A stretch of 64,000 nt of DNA from Eubacterium sp. OM08-24 (GCF_003438075.1 NZ_QSTA01000001.1:620001-684000); one strand, 5' to 3'; counted from the stretch's first letter, positions 1 to 9,012 are shown. Notes: a model not told the origin generated them from the sequence alone. Numbers and translations: made by a program.

Positions 1-516
1 TTTCGGATATGCTGTTGCCTTTGCTGTTCTTGCCGCCGCAATATCACGGGGATCTTTTTCCGGCTTTGAACGGTTTATGGTAATATCGAGCGTGCCGTAT
101 TCCGACTCATACTGCCATCGAATATCCTTTGCGATTCTTCCTGCTCTTACATAATTAAGCTTTTGGCTTATATCATAATACCAGTCGGTAGCCTTTTCAG
201 GCGACTGCGAGCAGAGCTGATTGAACTTGCCGATGATCTCCCTTGGGAATGGTGTGACAATTCCCATAAGCTTTGTATCAAACAAATCACGTGATGCAGT
301 TGTGTCATCAATTATTTTGTTTTCGCAAGCATAATCTGTAAGCCTGTTCAAAATATCATCAATTACGAAGTTATTTTCGATAACTTCAGGTTCTTCCCAG
401 TCATAAACGCAGAGTGCGTCCATAAGCTGATTTCTTATTACATATTCATCTTCTTTTTCAATCAGTCCGCTTTTTATTGAATAATTTATCAGTTTCTGAA
501 TTTCATTACAAATCAT
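1..516 (-). CDS. galT: UDP-glucose--hexose-1-phosphate uridylyltransferase, N-terminal part
   Basis: This is the first 172 codons of a gene that runs off the left edge of the window. The protein begins MICNEIQKLINYSIKKGLI and contains the DWEEP and ATDWYYDISQKLNY stretches typical of the long Firmicutes-type GalT (the family separate from E. coli GalT). GalT transfers UMP from UDP-glucose to galactose-1-phosphate in the Leloir pathway, in the cytoplasm. The ATG at 514-516 has a GGTGG ribosome binding site just upstream and lies 11 bases after the stop of galK, so the two are almost certainly cotranscribed. The catalytic HPH region lies outside the window. The assignment rests on the N-terminal pattern and on the neighbouring galK. 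Confidence 0.85.
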   Translation of the reverse strand, partial: MICNEIQKLINYSIKSGLIEKEDEYVIRNQLMDALCVYDWEEPEVIENNFVIDDILNRLTDYACENKIIDDTTASRDLFDTKLMGIVTPFPREIIGKFNQLCSQSPEKATDWYYDISQKLNYVRAGRIAKDIRWQYESEYGTLDITINRSKPEKDPRDIAAARTAKATAYPK

Positions 517-527
517 AAAAACCACCC

Positions 528-1814
528 TTATGCAGTAATTTCAATTCCGCCTACAGGTCTTATGCGAAGAACATAACAGCTGCCCTCGCCGAAAATCCTG
601 TTCATTTCATCGGAATATTCATTGATTTTTTTAACAGGAACAAATGCCTGAATCGTTCCTGCAAAGCCTCCTCCGTGAACTCTTACTGCACCGCTATCCT
701 GTAAAATTCGTTTACTCATCATTATTGCAAGCGGTATTCCCTGTTCAGTCGGCTTTTTGTAGGAATACAGATTTTGCAAAAGGTTTGCAGACGACTCACC
801 CGACTGACGAACAAGCTCAAAAAATCTGTCGGTATCACCGTTTTCAAGTGCCTGTGCCTCTTGTTCAGCTCTTGTGTTTTCACCGAAAAAGTGTGCGGCT
901 CTCATAATTTCACGGTCTGTGCAGGTGTTTCGTAGTTTCGGAACAGCCTCATAGAAGCTTTCCTCATCGACCTCACGCAAAACATTCTTTCCGAAATAAG
1001 CTGCAACCCTTTTCATTTCGGACGGTACGGCAACATAGTCCTCGGTTAAATCAGAATGACTGCCCTTTGTATCGGTTATGCAAATACTGTAACCTGCCTT
1101 TTCAAAATCAAAGCTGTGTTTTTCGATAATCGGCTCTGATGTATTGAGAAAGTCGATATAAACAAATCCTCCGACCGAGCTTACCATCTGGTCCATAAGA
1201 CCGCTGCCCTTGCCGAAATATTTATTTTCTGCATATTGTCCGATTTTTGCAATCTCAACACTGCCTGCATTGCCGCCGTTGTAGTGCAAATCAATAATTG
1301 TACCTATGAGCGTTTCAAACGCCGCTGACGATGAAAGTCCGCTTCCGCTCAACACATCTGAAGTCGTGTAGGCATCGAAACCACCCATAGCAACGCCCTT
1401 ATCATTAAAATATGACGCTATACCCCTGATGATTGAGGCTGACCTTCCCTTTTCTTCGGTATGAACACTAAGGTCGGATAAATCTATTAAATCCTTCTCA
1501 TAACCCTTTGATTTCAGTCTTATTACTCCGTCATTATGAAAAGATACAACCGCAATAACATCAAGATTCACTGCTGCCGCCAATACACATCCGTGCTGAT
1601 GGTCTGTGTGATTTCCTCCGATTTCCGTTCTGCCGGGGGCAGAATAGATTTTTATATCTTCACGCTCCGGATAAAGTTCTTTAAAGCTTTTTACCGCTTC
1701 TGTATAACGCTTCTTCTGTTTCTCAATTTCAAGCTGTGACTCACCGTATAATTTTTTCAGTAAACTGTCAAATTCACCGCTGTTTAGTCTATCAATAAAA
1801 GCTTGTGGTTTCAT
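528..1814 (-). CDS. galK: Galactokinase
   Basis: A GHMP-family kinase of 428 residues that phosphorylates galactose to galactose-1-phosphate with ATP, the first Leloir step. The galactokinase signature GRTEIGGNHTDHQHG lies near residues 61-75, the ATP-binding GSGLSSSAAFE near 157-167, and the C-terminal motif GGGFAGTIQAF near 381. It is longer than E. coli GalK (382), as is common in clostridial homologues with an N-terminal extension. It lies between the alpha-galactosidase and galT in one minus-strand transcription unit, consistent with handling galactose released from alpha-galactosides. No damage is visible. Confidence 0.96.
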   Translation of the reverse strand: MKPQAFIDRLNSGEFDSLLKKLYGESQLEIEKQKKRYTEAVKSFKELYPEREDIKIYSAPGRTEIGGNHTDHQHGCVLAAAVNLDVIAVVSFHNDGVIRLKSKGYEKDLIDLSDLSVHTEEKGRSASIIRGIASYFNDKGVAMGGFDAYTTSDVLSGSGLSSSAAFETLIGTIIDLHYNGGNAGSVEIAKIGQYAENKYFGKGSGLMDQMVSSVGGFVYIDFLNTSEPIIEKHSFDFEKAGYSICITDTKGSHSDLTEDYVAVPSEMKRVAAYFGKNVLREVDEESFYEAVPKLRNTCTDREIMRAAHFFGENTRAEQEAQALENGDTDRFFELVRQSGESSANLLQNLYSYKKPTEQGIPLAIMMSKRILQDSGAVRVHGGGFAGTIQAFVPVKKINEYSDEMNRIFGEGSCYVLRIRPVGGIEITA

Positions 1815-1837
1815 ATTGTATTCTCCGTTCCGTATAA

Positions 1838-4024
1838 TTATACTTCTTTGAGATGCAGTTCAATCGGGAAGAAATCTCCCCAAGGCTTCGGAAGAAGGAT
1901 ACCGCCTTCCATTAATGCCTTTCCTGTATAAATTGTGTTATCGCCGTCAACAACATATTTCTTATTGGAAATCAATCCACGCAGCTTTACGGAATATCTT
2001 GTCATATTAGGCTCTGTTCGGAATATCATTCCGTGAACAAGTACCTCACCGGAATTTTCAGACACAAACGACCAGATTGCAAATTTATCCGTCATAGGAT
2101 TGCTTAATCGGTAGTATCTGCCGTTATGAATTAACGGGCCGTATTTTTTAAAGCGTTTATTCTGCTCGATAACCGCATTTTTTTCTTCTTCCGAAAGCGT
2201 GTTTAAGTCAAGCTCATAGCCAAAGCTGCCGCTCATAGCCGTAACTGCTCTTGTTTCAAAAGGAGTAATTCTGCCTGTCTGATGGTTTGGTACAATTGAA
2301 ACATGAGAACCGATTGTTGATATTGGATAGAAAAATGAGGTTCCGTACTGAATCTTCGTCCTCTCGTATGCATCGGTATCATCACTGCACCAAATCTGCG
2401 GGCAATAGTAAAGTATGCCTGCATCAAAACGACCTCCGCCGCCGCTGCAGCCCTCAAAGAGAATGTGCGGAAATTCAGAAGTGAGTCTGTCCAAAAGTTC
2501 ATACAATCCCAGAACATATCTGTGCTGCATTTCTCCCATATTTTCAACAGGAAGCTCTGCGCTGTACCAATCGCAGATACTGCGGTTCATATCCCACTTC
2601 ACATACGAAATATCGGCACTGCTCAATACATCACTGATAACCTTGAATAAATAGTCACGAACATCCTGACGTGTCATATCAAGAACAAGCTGATAACGGC
2701 TTCTTGTCGGCTTTCTGTTTGGTATCTGAATCGCCCATTCAGGGTGAGTTCTGTAAAGCTCGCTGTCCTCGGATACCATTTCAGGCTCAAACCATATGCC
2801 GAACTTCATACCATAGGACTTGACCTTTTCAACCAGAGTGTTCAAGCCGCCTTTTAGTTTTTCTTCATTGACAAACCAGTCGCCAAGACCGGAAGTATCG
2901 CTGTCCCTCTTACCAAACCAGCCGTCATCCATTACAAACATATCAACACCGAGCTTTGACGCTTCCTTTGCAATGTTCTCCAAGCGTTCTTCATTGAAAT
3001 CAAAGTAGGTAGCTTCCCAGTTGTTAATAAGTACGGGACGCTCGGACTGCTTATATTCACCTCTGCAAATGTTGTTTCTTATTACATTATGAAAATTATG
3101 TGAAAGCGTTTCCATACCGCTGTCGCTATAAGACAATATAACCTCGGGTGTACTAAACTGCTCATTCGGCTTTAACTCCCAGCTGAAACACTCGCTGTTT
3201 ATGCCCATAAGCATACGCACCTGATTAAGCTGAGTAAGCTCAATTTTTGTCTGAAAAGAACCGCTGTAAACAAGTAACGCACCTATACACTCTCCGCTTG
3301 TTTCCGTACAATCGTTACTGCAAAGCAGAACAGAAGGGTTTTGCTGGTGGCTTGAAGTTCCTCTGTTGCTTGAGCTTTCCTGAACACCGTGAAACAGACT
3401 TCTGCGTTCAACTAATCTCTCCATTATGTGACGGCCGTGAAAATGCACCCAATCCCAATCGCCATGAGGAATATCCAGACACAAGCTGAACGCCTTTGTA
3501 ATTTTACACGGAGCGTCACCCATATTGCAGAAAACCGCACTTCTGGTAATTATGTCCTTCTTCTCAAGTACGCCGTACTTTAGAATCACACGAATATCCG
3601 ACGAAGTATCCTTGAGGTATATTTCGAGTGTTTCCGCTTCATCTTCATCAGCGTAAACAGCAGGCAACCCTGAAATTACATACTTTCCCTTTTTGATTTC
3701 ATAACCGTCAAAACGCAAATCAAGGGCGTCACTACCGTTCGGGTGAGTGATTGCCGCCGCCGGAATTCTGTGATCGCCTATTCCTTTGCAGGAGTATTCA
3801 AGCGGCATTGTATCAAGAGAATAGTCTCTTTTGTTTTCTGCCTCATAAATATTACCCGAGAAACCGAGATCGGGATAATCAAGCAGATATTCCATATCGC
3901 ACTCCGTGCGTGAGCCGTACCATATATGCTTAAGCACTCCGTATTCGTCTGCCTTTATCTGATACATAGAGTGAAGTGTTTCCAAATAAAAATTTCTGCC
4001 TTGTTCTGTAACTCTGATAGCCAT
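1838..4024 (-). CDS. Alpha-galactosidase, glycoside hydrolase family 36
   Basis: A 728-residue GH36 enzyme that hydrolyses terminal alpha-1,6-galactose from melibiose, raffinose and stachyose. An N-terminal beta-supersandwich domain is followed by a TIM barrel starting at about residue 325. The nucleophile Asp is in YVKWDMNRS and the acid/base Asp in WCSDDTDAYER; the GGGGRFD loop between them is also conserved. There is no signal peptide, so it acts in the cytoplasm on imported oligosaccharide. I chose the ATG at 4022-4024 because AAGGTGATATTT precedes it; the in-frame GTG at 4033 lies inside that ribosome binding site. It is downstream of the permease genes and upstream of galK. Confidence 0.95.
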   Translation of the reverse strand: MAIRVTEQGRNFYLETLHSMYQIKADEYGVLKHIWYGSRTECDMEYLLDYPDLGFSGNIYEAENKRDYSLDTMPLEYSCKGIGDHRIPAAAITHPNGSDALDLRFDGYEIKKGKYVISGLPAVYADEDEAETLEIYLKDTSSDIRVILKYGVLEKKDIITRSAVFCNMGDAPCKITKAFSLCLDIPHGDWDWVHFHGRHIMERLVERRSLFHGVQESSSNRGTSSHQQNPSVLLCSNDCTETSGECIGALLVYSGSFQTKIELTQLNQVRMLMGINSECFSWELKPNEQFSTPEVILSYSDSGMETLSHNFHNVIRNNICRGEYKQSERPVLINNWEATYFDFNEERLENIAKEASKLGVDMFVMDDGWFGKRDSDTSGLGDWFVNEEKLKGGLNTLVEKVKSYGMKFGIWFEPEMVSEDSELYRTHPEWAIQIPNRKPTRSRYQLVLDMTRQDVRDYLFKVISDVLSSADISYVKWDMNRSICDWYSAELPVENMGEMQHRYVLGLYELLDRLTSEFPHILFEGCSGGGGRFDAGILYYCPQIWCSDDTDAYERTKIQYGTSFFYPISTIGSHVSIVPNHQTGRITPFETRAVTAMSGSFGYELDLNTLSEEEKNAVIEQNKRFKKYGPLIHNGRYYRLSNPMTDKFAIWSFVSENSGEVLVHGMIFRTEPNMTRYSVKLRGLISNKKYVVDGDNTIYTGKALMEGGILLPKPWGDFFPIELHLKEV

Positions 4025-4057
4025 AAATATCACCTTATTGTTTAATATTAATTCAAT

Positions 4058-4084
4058 GGGAGAAGCTTATATAAAACTTCTCCC
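4058..4084 (-). terminator. Hairpin between permease gene and alpha-galactosidase
   Basis: Perfect 8-bp stem GGGAGAAG/CTTCTCCC with an 11-base loop. In the minus direction the tail is not T-rich (ATTGAATT), so it is more likely an RNA processing or stabilising hairpin, or a weak terminator that lowers enzyme expression relative to the transporter, than a full stop. Confidence 0.5.
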
Positions 4085-4090
4085 CTTTTA

Positions 4091-4939
4091 CTAACCCTTT
4101 ACTGCACCGTTTGCAACTCCGCCGATAATCTGCTTCTGGCAGACTACATAGAATATAAGAATAGGAATTAACGAGAGCAGATATGATGCAAATGCAAGAT
4201 TGTAGTTTGTTCCGAATTGCGTCTGGAAATTAAGCTGTGCAAGCGGAAGCGTTGTATTCTCCGAGCCTGACATAATAACAAGAGGTGTCATTACATCGTT
4301 CCATGTACCCAATGCCGTAAGCACTGCAACGGTAGCGTGCATAGGCTTCATCATCGGGAAAATAACCGTCCAATATGTTTTCCATGTTGAAGCGCCGTCG
4401 ATTTCAGCCGCTTCCTCCATATCAAGAGGAATATTCTTTAGATAGCCGCTGTATAGCATAACATTCATAGGCATATAGAAAACAAGATAAAGGAGAATTA
4501 CACCGATAGGATTTGCAAGTCCGATTTGTGCAGTTTCCTTTACAAGAGGCATCATAAGGATTGCAAACGGAACAAACATACCGCTTACTATGTAGAAATA
4601 AGCTAACTTGTAGCCCTTTTTTCTTCTCATATTTCTGCCGATAACATAACCGGCTATTGAGTGAATAAGAACTGATAAAATAATTGTGATGCCTGTGATT
4701 ATCAAGCTGTTAGAAAGTGCACTCCAGAAGTTTGTCACCCTCATTGCCTCTGCAAAGTTATCAAAACTCCAGCTACTCGGCGGAGCTAACGCACCGGCAA
4801 CATCGTTTGTCATTTCCGAAGGATTTTTAAAGGCGATAATAACCGTCATATAAAGAGGAAACAGAACTGTAAGACAGCCTAATATAAGCACAAAGGTCAA
4901 AAACCAGTTCGTTCCCTGTTTTCTTTTTAGTCTTCTCAT
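4091..4939 (-). CDS. ABC sugar permease, MalG type
   Basis: Inner-membrane subunit (282 residues, about six hydrophobic segments) of a CUT1-type carbohydrate ABC importer. The cytoplasmic EAA loop reads EEAAEIDGASTWKTYWTV, the contact site for the ATPase. The start overlaps the stop of the upstream permease by ATGA (4936-4939), so translation is coupled, and AAGGAGG lies just upstream. With the alpha-galactosidase downstream, the likely substrates are raffinose-family oligosaccharides or melibiose. No ATPase gene is present in the operon. Confidence 0.93.
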   Translation of the reverse strand: MRRLKRKQGTNWFLTFVLILGCLTVLFPLYMTVIIAFKNPSEMTNDVAGALAPPSSWSFDNFAEAMRVTNFWSALSNSLIITGITIILSVLIHSIAGYVIGRNMRRKKGYKLAYFYIVSGMFVPFAILMMPLVKETAQIGLANPIGVILLYLVFYMPMNVMLYSGYLKNIPLDMEEAAEIDGASTWKTYWTVIFPMMKPMHATVAVLTALGTWNDVMTPLVIMSGSENTTLPLAQLNFQTQFGTNYNLAFASYLLSLIPILIFYVVCQKQIIGGVANGAVKG

Positions 4940-5817
4940 AGCTGTTCCTCCTTTTTACCTGTCATTCTCATCTGAATAACGGAAATAGTAACAATAAGAA
5001 TAAAGAATATTACGGCATTTGCACTTTGGAAACCAAACTGACCTCCGTCCATACCGTTTCTGTAAATCAGGTAGGATATTGATTCGGTGCTCTGTGCAGG
5101 TCCGCCCTTGGTCAAGGACATAATCTGGTCGAAAACCATAAGCATATTCTTTGTACTTAAAACAAGATTTATTGAGATAAACGGCATCAAAAGCGGAAGC
5201 GTTATTTTTCTGAATGTAAGAAATTTTCCTGCACCGTCAATCCTCGAAGCCTCATACACATCCTCGGGAATGGTCTGCAAGCCGGAAATATAAATAATCG
5301 TATTCATAGCAACCGCCTGCCATACACCTACTATCAAAACGCCTATCCACGCATAACGCTCATCTGCAAGAATACTGTTCTGAATCCACTCAATGTTGAA
5401 GGTTTCACCGACAGCAGGAATAATGTATGTAAAAATGAAGCTGAAAATGTAACCTACAATCAATCCTCCGAGAATGTTCGGAACAAAGTAGATACCTCTT
5501 AATGTGCTTTTAAATCGAATCTTGCTGTTTAATGCAAGTCCCATAAGAAGGCTGATAACATTTACAAGTATTGTTCCTACAATCGCATATTTAAATGTAA
5601 AGAAATAAGAATTCCATACCCTTGAATCTGTAAACAAATCAAAGTAATTTCTTAAACCTACAAAATCCCAGCTGCCATAGCCTCTGTAGTTTGTGAAACT
5701 GTAGAAAGCACCGATTATAAGCGGCAAAGTATTAAACGCAAAGAACAGAATTACTACCGGGATAAGCATACCAAGATATGTTCTGCTCTTACTTGACAAT
5801 CGTCTTCCGGATTTCAT
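4936..5817 (-). CDS. ABC sugar permease, MalF type
   Basis: Membrane partner (293 residues) of the MalG-type permease. Hydrophobic segments begin at about residue 12 (TYLGMLIPVVILFFAFNTLP). The EAA loop is YEASRIDGAGKFLTFRKI. Start and stop overlap by four bases with both neighbours (binding protein upstream, second permease downstream). Its ribosome binding site AAGGAGG lies inside the last codons of the binding protein. Role: translocation path for an alpha-galactoside. Confidence 0.93.
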   Translation of the reverse strand: MKSGRRLSSKSRTYLGMLIPVVILFFAFNTLPLIIGAFYSFTNYRGYGSWDFVGLRNYFDLFTDSRVWNSYFFTFKYAIVGTILVNVISLLMGLALNSKIRFKSTLRGIYFVPNILGGLIVGYIFSFIFTYIIPAVGETFNIEWIQNSILADERYAWIGVLIVGVWQAVAMNTIIYISGLQTIPEDVYEASRIDGAGKFLTFRKITLPLLMPFISINLVLSTKNMLMVFDQIMSLTKGGPAQSTESISYLIYRNGMDGGQFGFQSANAVIFFILIVTISVIQMRMTGKKEEQL

Positions 5818-7100
5818 TTTTTAGCCTCCTTTTCATAGTCCTGAACCTTTTGAATCAGGTCACGGTTATAGCGTACCCATTCATCATCAAATCGTTTCAG
5901 GAATTTATCGGTTGCGTCACTGCTGTTGTCCATAAGATAGGTCTGAATCATAGCGTCAACGCTCATCTCACTGGGATAATGGTGATCCTGATAGTCAGTC
6001 ATTCTGCCTTCCTCAATATAACTGCTCATTCCGTCAAGAATTGAGGGCAGCTTAAAATCTCCGTTCTTGCAAGGGATTGAATTCTGTTCGTCAAGATAAA
6101 TCTGTATTGTTTCATCCTCATACAGATAACGAAGCACCTCATACACAGCCTCTTTATTCTTGCTGTTCTTCATAACACAGAATTGAAGGTCAACACCCGA
6201 ATTAAGCACATTGTCTTTCTCATCGTCATTTGCAGGGAATACAAATGAATCAATGTTAATATCGGGATTAACCGATTTAATCTGAGGAACGGCATAGCTG
6301 CCTATGGGATACATTGCTGCCTGTCCTCTTGCAAAAGCTGTACAGGCATCGTTATAGCCGTAAGCGTACGGATTCGGTTCGCAGTAGTCAAGCAGAGTTT
6401 TTATCTTTTCGGCTGTTTCTCTGTACTCCTTGCTGAAGGTGGTTTTGCCTGCATTCACCTGTGCGCAGGTATCAGATGGTGAAAGACCGACAGCAAGAGC
6501 ATTCCAAGGAGCAAGACAAGTCCACGTATCTTTATAGCCAAAATATAACGGTTGAACTCCCGAAGCCTTGATTGTTTCGCAAAGTTCTGTAAACTCCGTC
6601 CATGTCTGCGGTATTTTCCAACCGTTTTTCTCGAACATATCCTTGTTGTAAAGGATACCTGCCGCATTTGCTACATAGGGCAATGCGTACACACCGTCTG
6701 TAGGAATAAACTCAAGCTCGTCCTCAATATCCATATAAGCCTGCTTAATATCGGATACACCCTCAAAATCTGATATATCCATAAACATATCGGCGTCAAG
6801 GAAATTTGAGTAGTTAATATCTCCGCCTATTCCAACAATGTCAGGATAATCCTCACGAATAAAGCGTGTCTTTAATATAGTCATTGCTTCATTAGGAGAT
6901 TGAATTGTGAGGTGGATATTGTCGTGAGTATTATTGAAGCCTTCCTCAATTTTCTCAAACGCAGCAACCGCCTCTGGTTTGTACTGTACAAGCTCAACTT
7001 CGATTTTATCTGTACCTTCTGAATTACAACCGCTCAACATCAGCGAGGACAGCATAGCAACTATCAAAAATGAACTCAACAGTTTTTTTGTCTTTCTCAT
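5814..7100 (-). CDS. Extracellular sugar-binding lipoprotein of ABC importer
   Basis: Family 1 solute-binding protein of 428 residues. A lipoprotein signal with lipobox LMLSGC places the lipidated Cys at residue 25, so it is tethered outside the membrane. The following domain (EAVAAFEKIEEGFN near residue 42; GVYALPYVANAAGILYNKD near 130) is typical of oligosaccharide-binding proteins. I chose the ATG at 7098-7100 because GGAGGAAATGCT precedes it and the signal peptide starts there; an in-frame ATG 57 bases further upstream has no good site. It is the first gene of the galactoside operon, with a promoter at 7148-7176. Confidence 0.94.
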   Translation of the reverse strand: MRKTKKLLSSFLIVAMLSSLMLSGCNSEGTDKIEVELVQYKPEAVAAFEKIEEGFNNTHDNIHLTIQSPNEAMTILKTRFIREDYPDIVGIGGDINYSNFLDADMFMDISDFEGVSDIKQAYMDIEDELEFIPTDGVYALPYVANAAGILYNKDMFEKNGWKIPQTWTEFTELCETIKASGVQPLYFGYKDTWTCLAPWNALAVGLSPSDTCAQVNAGKTTFSKEYRETAEKIKTLLDYCEPNPYAYGYNDACTAFARGQAAMYPIGSYAVPQIKSVNPDINIDSFVFPANDDEKDNVLNSGVDLQFCVMKNSKNKEAVYEVLRYLYEDETIQIYLDEQNSIPCKNGDFKLPSILDGMSSYIEEGRMTDYQDHHYPSEMSVDAMIQTYLMDNSSDATDKFLKRFDDEWVRYNRDLIQKVQDYEKEAKK

Positions 7101-7147
7101 AGCATTTCCTCCTTTAATTTTCATATTAATCTGTATCTTTTGTATAA

Positions 7148-7176
7148 ATTGTACCAATTTTTTCGCATACGGTAAA
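7148..7176 (-). promoter_or_regulatory. Promoter of the alpha-galactoside operon
   Basis: On the minus strand TTTACC, 17 bases, TACAAT. It lies about 50 bases before the ATG of the binding protein. The weak -35 fits a promoter that needs an activator such as the divergent AraC protein. Confidence 0.5.
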
Positions 7177-7192
7177 TATCAAATTGCAACAT

Positions 7193-7219
7193 AATTATGT
7201 AAAAAATCTGCAATTATGT
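7193..7219 (-). promoter_or_regulatory. Candidate AraC-type operator, two direct half-sites
   Basis: Two identical copies of ACATAATT (minus-strand reading), at 7193-7200 and 7212-7219, are 19 bases apart, about two helical turns. They lie just upstream of the operon -35 box, the usual place for an AraC-family activator that binds direct repeats. Inference from position and spacing only. Confidence 0.4.
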
Positions 7220-7239
7220 CCGTTTTTATAATATATAAG

Positions 7240-7268
7240 TTGCATTTTGGCATATTTTATGGTATATT
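7240..7268 (+). promoter_or_regulatory. Promoter of the AraC-family regulator
   Basis: TTGCAT, 17 bases, TATATT, about 36 bases upstream of the ATG at 7305. It is back to back with the operon promoter, so both can be controlled from the same intergenic region. Confidence 0.5.
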
Positions 7269-7304
7269 TAGCATAAATAAAATATAACGAGGTTAATAAA
7301 TCAT

Positions 7305-8159
7305 ATGCAACATTTTGAATTTAAGGTATTTCCACAGAATAATTATATGGATCTTACCCTAATACAGTTTGGCAGAGAGATCTGCAAGGGCGGCTATTCC
7401 TTTGGTCCGGCTGCAAGAAACCACTATCTTTTTCATTTCGTAATATCAGGTAAGGGCACTCTGTATGCAAATAATTCATCAGGCACAACCGATGTCTATA
7501 AAATAAATGCCAACGAAGGCTTTATGCTCTTCCCGGGTCAGGTATCTACATATATAGCCGATAACGACGAGCCTTGGGAATATATCTGGCTGGAATTTGA
7601 CGGATTTCAGGCAAAAGCTGCTATCAATGCAACCGGATTATCGCAGGACAAGCCTATATACCATCCGTTATCAATTGAGTTGCGTGAACTCGCATTAGAC
7701 GAAATGATTTACATTATTGAGCACAAGGAAGCTGCTCCTCTGCATCTTATGGGGCATCTTTATTTGTTTCTTGATTACCTGACTCGCTCTGCAGTAACAA
7801 GCCAATCGCAAAACAAAAGAAAGAATAATTCGAGTCATTATTATATCAGTGAAGCAATCAATTTTATTGAGCTGAATTATCAAAAAGATATTACTGTTGA
7901 AGACATTGCTGAAAACTGCGGACTTAACAGAAACTATTTTGGAAAGAAGTTTAAAGAAGAATTCGGAAAAACACCGCAGGAATTTCTTATGCGCTTCCGA
8001 ATGACTAAGGCAACCGAGCTTTTGGAACACTCCCAACTTTCAATCGGAGAAATAAGCTGTGCTGTGGGATATAACGACCCGCTCCACTTCTCCAGAGCAT
8101 TTAAAAACACATACGGCATTTCACCCCGTCAATGGCGTGATAAATACAGCTCTGATTAA
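7305..8159 (+). CDS. AraC-family transcriptional regulator of galactoside operon
   Basis: 284 residues. Residues 1 to about 150 form a cupin-like sugar-sensing domain; residues 185-282 carry the two AraC helix-turn-helix motifs, ITVEDIAENCGLNRNYFGKK and LSIGEISCAVGYNDPLHFSR, followed by the hallmark FKNTYGISPRQWR. It resembles MsmR/RafR-type activators. It is divergent from the sugar operon, so it probably activates that operon when the oligosaccharide is present. Start choice: ATG 7305 with GAGGTTAATAAATC upstream. Confidence 0.93.
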   Translation: MQHFEFKVFPQNNYMDLTLIQFGREICKGGYSFGPAARNHYLFHFVISGKGTLYANNSSGTTDVYKINANEGFMLFPGQVSTYIADNDEPWEYIWLEFDGFQAKAAINATGLSQDKPIYHPLSIELRELALDEMIYIIEHKEAAPLHLMGHLYLFLDYLTRSAVTSQSQNKRKNNSSHYYISEAINFIELNYQKDITVEDIAENCGLNRNYFGKKFKEEFGKTPQEFLMRFRMTKATELLEHSQLSIGEISCAVGYNDPLHFSRAFKNTYGISPRQWRDKYSSD

Positions 8160-8209
8160 TTAAACAAAGCATAGTTCAGACACCGCTGAACATAAAATCT
8201 CGTTGGCAG

Positions 8210-8486
8210 TCTTTTATAATATTTTCACCGAATTGGTGTAATCATCCTCTCATACTTCTGCCACGTTTACGCCGCAGAGTTCGGACAGTATTAAACTTTG
8301 CTTTGTGTGGCAAGCTCGTCTGCTCTGCATATGCCTTATATGTGATTTCTGTTCATTAGACCGAGAGTTTGCATTAGGTTTACTTCATACTCCACCTCCC
8401 GATGGACACACTTGCCCTCATCTAACAGTTCCTACTGCCAAGCCTGAAGTGGACTTTCACCACCAAGTCACTGCCCATTACGGGCA
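8210..8486 (-). mobile_element. Remnant of a group II intron (domain I, 5' part)
   Basis: Read on the minus strand from 8486, the sequence has the conserved start region of clostridial group II introns: GCCCGTAATGGGC hairpin, GTGACTTGGTGGTGAAAGTC, CAGTAGGAACTGTTAGATGA, GGGCAAG, CGGTCTAATGAACAGAAATC and ATATAAGGC. No intron-encoded reverse transcriptase follows. The homology fades near 8210, before the AraC gene end, so it is a 5' fragment. The assignment comes from remembered intron sequences and should be confirmed with a covariance search. Confidence 0.7.
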
Positions 8487-8497
8487 AACAAAAAAAA

Positions 8498-8529
8498 TGC
8501 CCGTTGGAGAAATCAATCTCCGACGGGCA
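8498..8529 (-). terminator. Intrinsic terminator after the broken SH3-domain gene
   Basis: Twelve-bp stem TGCCCGTCGGAG/CTCCAACGGGCA (one wobble) followed on the minus strand by eight T. It sits just downstream of the SH3 fragment and upstream of the intron remnant. Confidence 0.85.
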
Positions 8530-8551
8530 TAAATGATTTAAATATATTCAG

Positions 8552-8821
8552 TTAAATTTTTGTTGCGTAGTCAAGCGCAACCCAGCCTGCACCGGATTTC
8601 AGTTTGCCCCAGACTTTTGCAGAGCCTGTGCCTTGTTTTGTTTCAACAACGGTAAAGACTCCCTTGCCTGTTGCGGCATAGTTTGCGCCGTGGCCTTTGC
8701 GGATATTCAAATCTGAAATTGAAATCTGCACCTTGAATGAGCTTGTGGTATTCGTGGTTTTTGATGTGTAAGGAAGACACCTATATTGCTGAACGCCTTT
8801 ATCAGGATCTGCATAACCGTT
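8552..8821 (-). pseudogene. C-terminal fragment of a cell-wall hydrolase with bacterial SH3 domain
   Basis: Open frame of 89 residues with no start, bounded upstream by an in-frame TAG at 8822-8824. It reads GYADPDKGVQQYRCLPYTSK, then a bacterial SH3 domain (ISISDLNIRKGHGANYAATG ... GWVALDYATKI). Such domains end N-acetylmuramoyl-L-alanine amidases and phage endolysins and bind peptidoglycan. The catalytic domain is missing. Upstream the frame continues for a short way (SLNTWCTLLGLRFI before the stop) but I see no catalytic motif. It looks like debris of a prophage or mobile element. Confidence 0.7.
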
Positions 8822-8955
8822 CTAAATAAATCTAAGTCCGAGCAAGGTGCACCATGTGTTCAGACTTTCGGTTTTCCTTACCGACATCGCGTATAATGAA
8901 AGGCAGATCTTTCGTAAAGGTTGATAGATTTGCATAAACTTTTATAGCAAAATCA

Positions 8956-9012
8956 TCTTCCACACGATTACCTATCTTTCACACAAATACCCATCTTTCA
9001 CACGAATACTTT
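8956..9012. repeat. Three tandem 19-bp repeats
   Basis: Three consecutive 19-base units at 8956-8974, 8975-8993 and 8994-9012, each based on TCTTTCACACGAATACCTA with a few changes. The exact 19-base period and non-coding position are directly visible. They could be iteron-like binding sites or a simple tandem duplication. Confidence 0.75.

Noticed and set aside
8305..8532. 75-codon plus-strand open frame rich in Pro and His
   Set aside because: It is antisense to the group II intron core, and such frames are known artefacts of the intron RNA sequence.
8832..8963. 43-residue open frame on the minus strand (MEDDFAIKVYANLSTFTKDL...)
   Set aside because: GTG start, no good ribosome site, no family recognised, in the middle of decayed sequence overlapping another broken frame.
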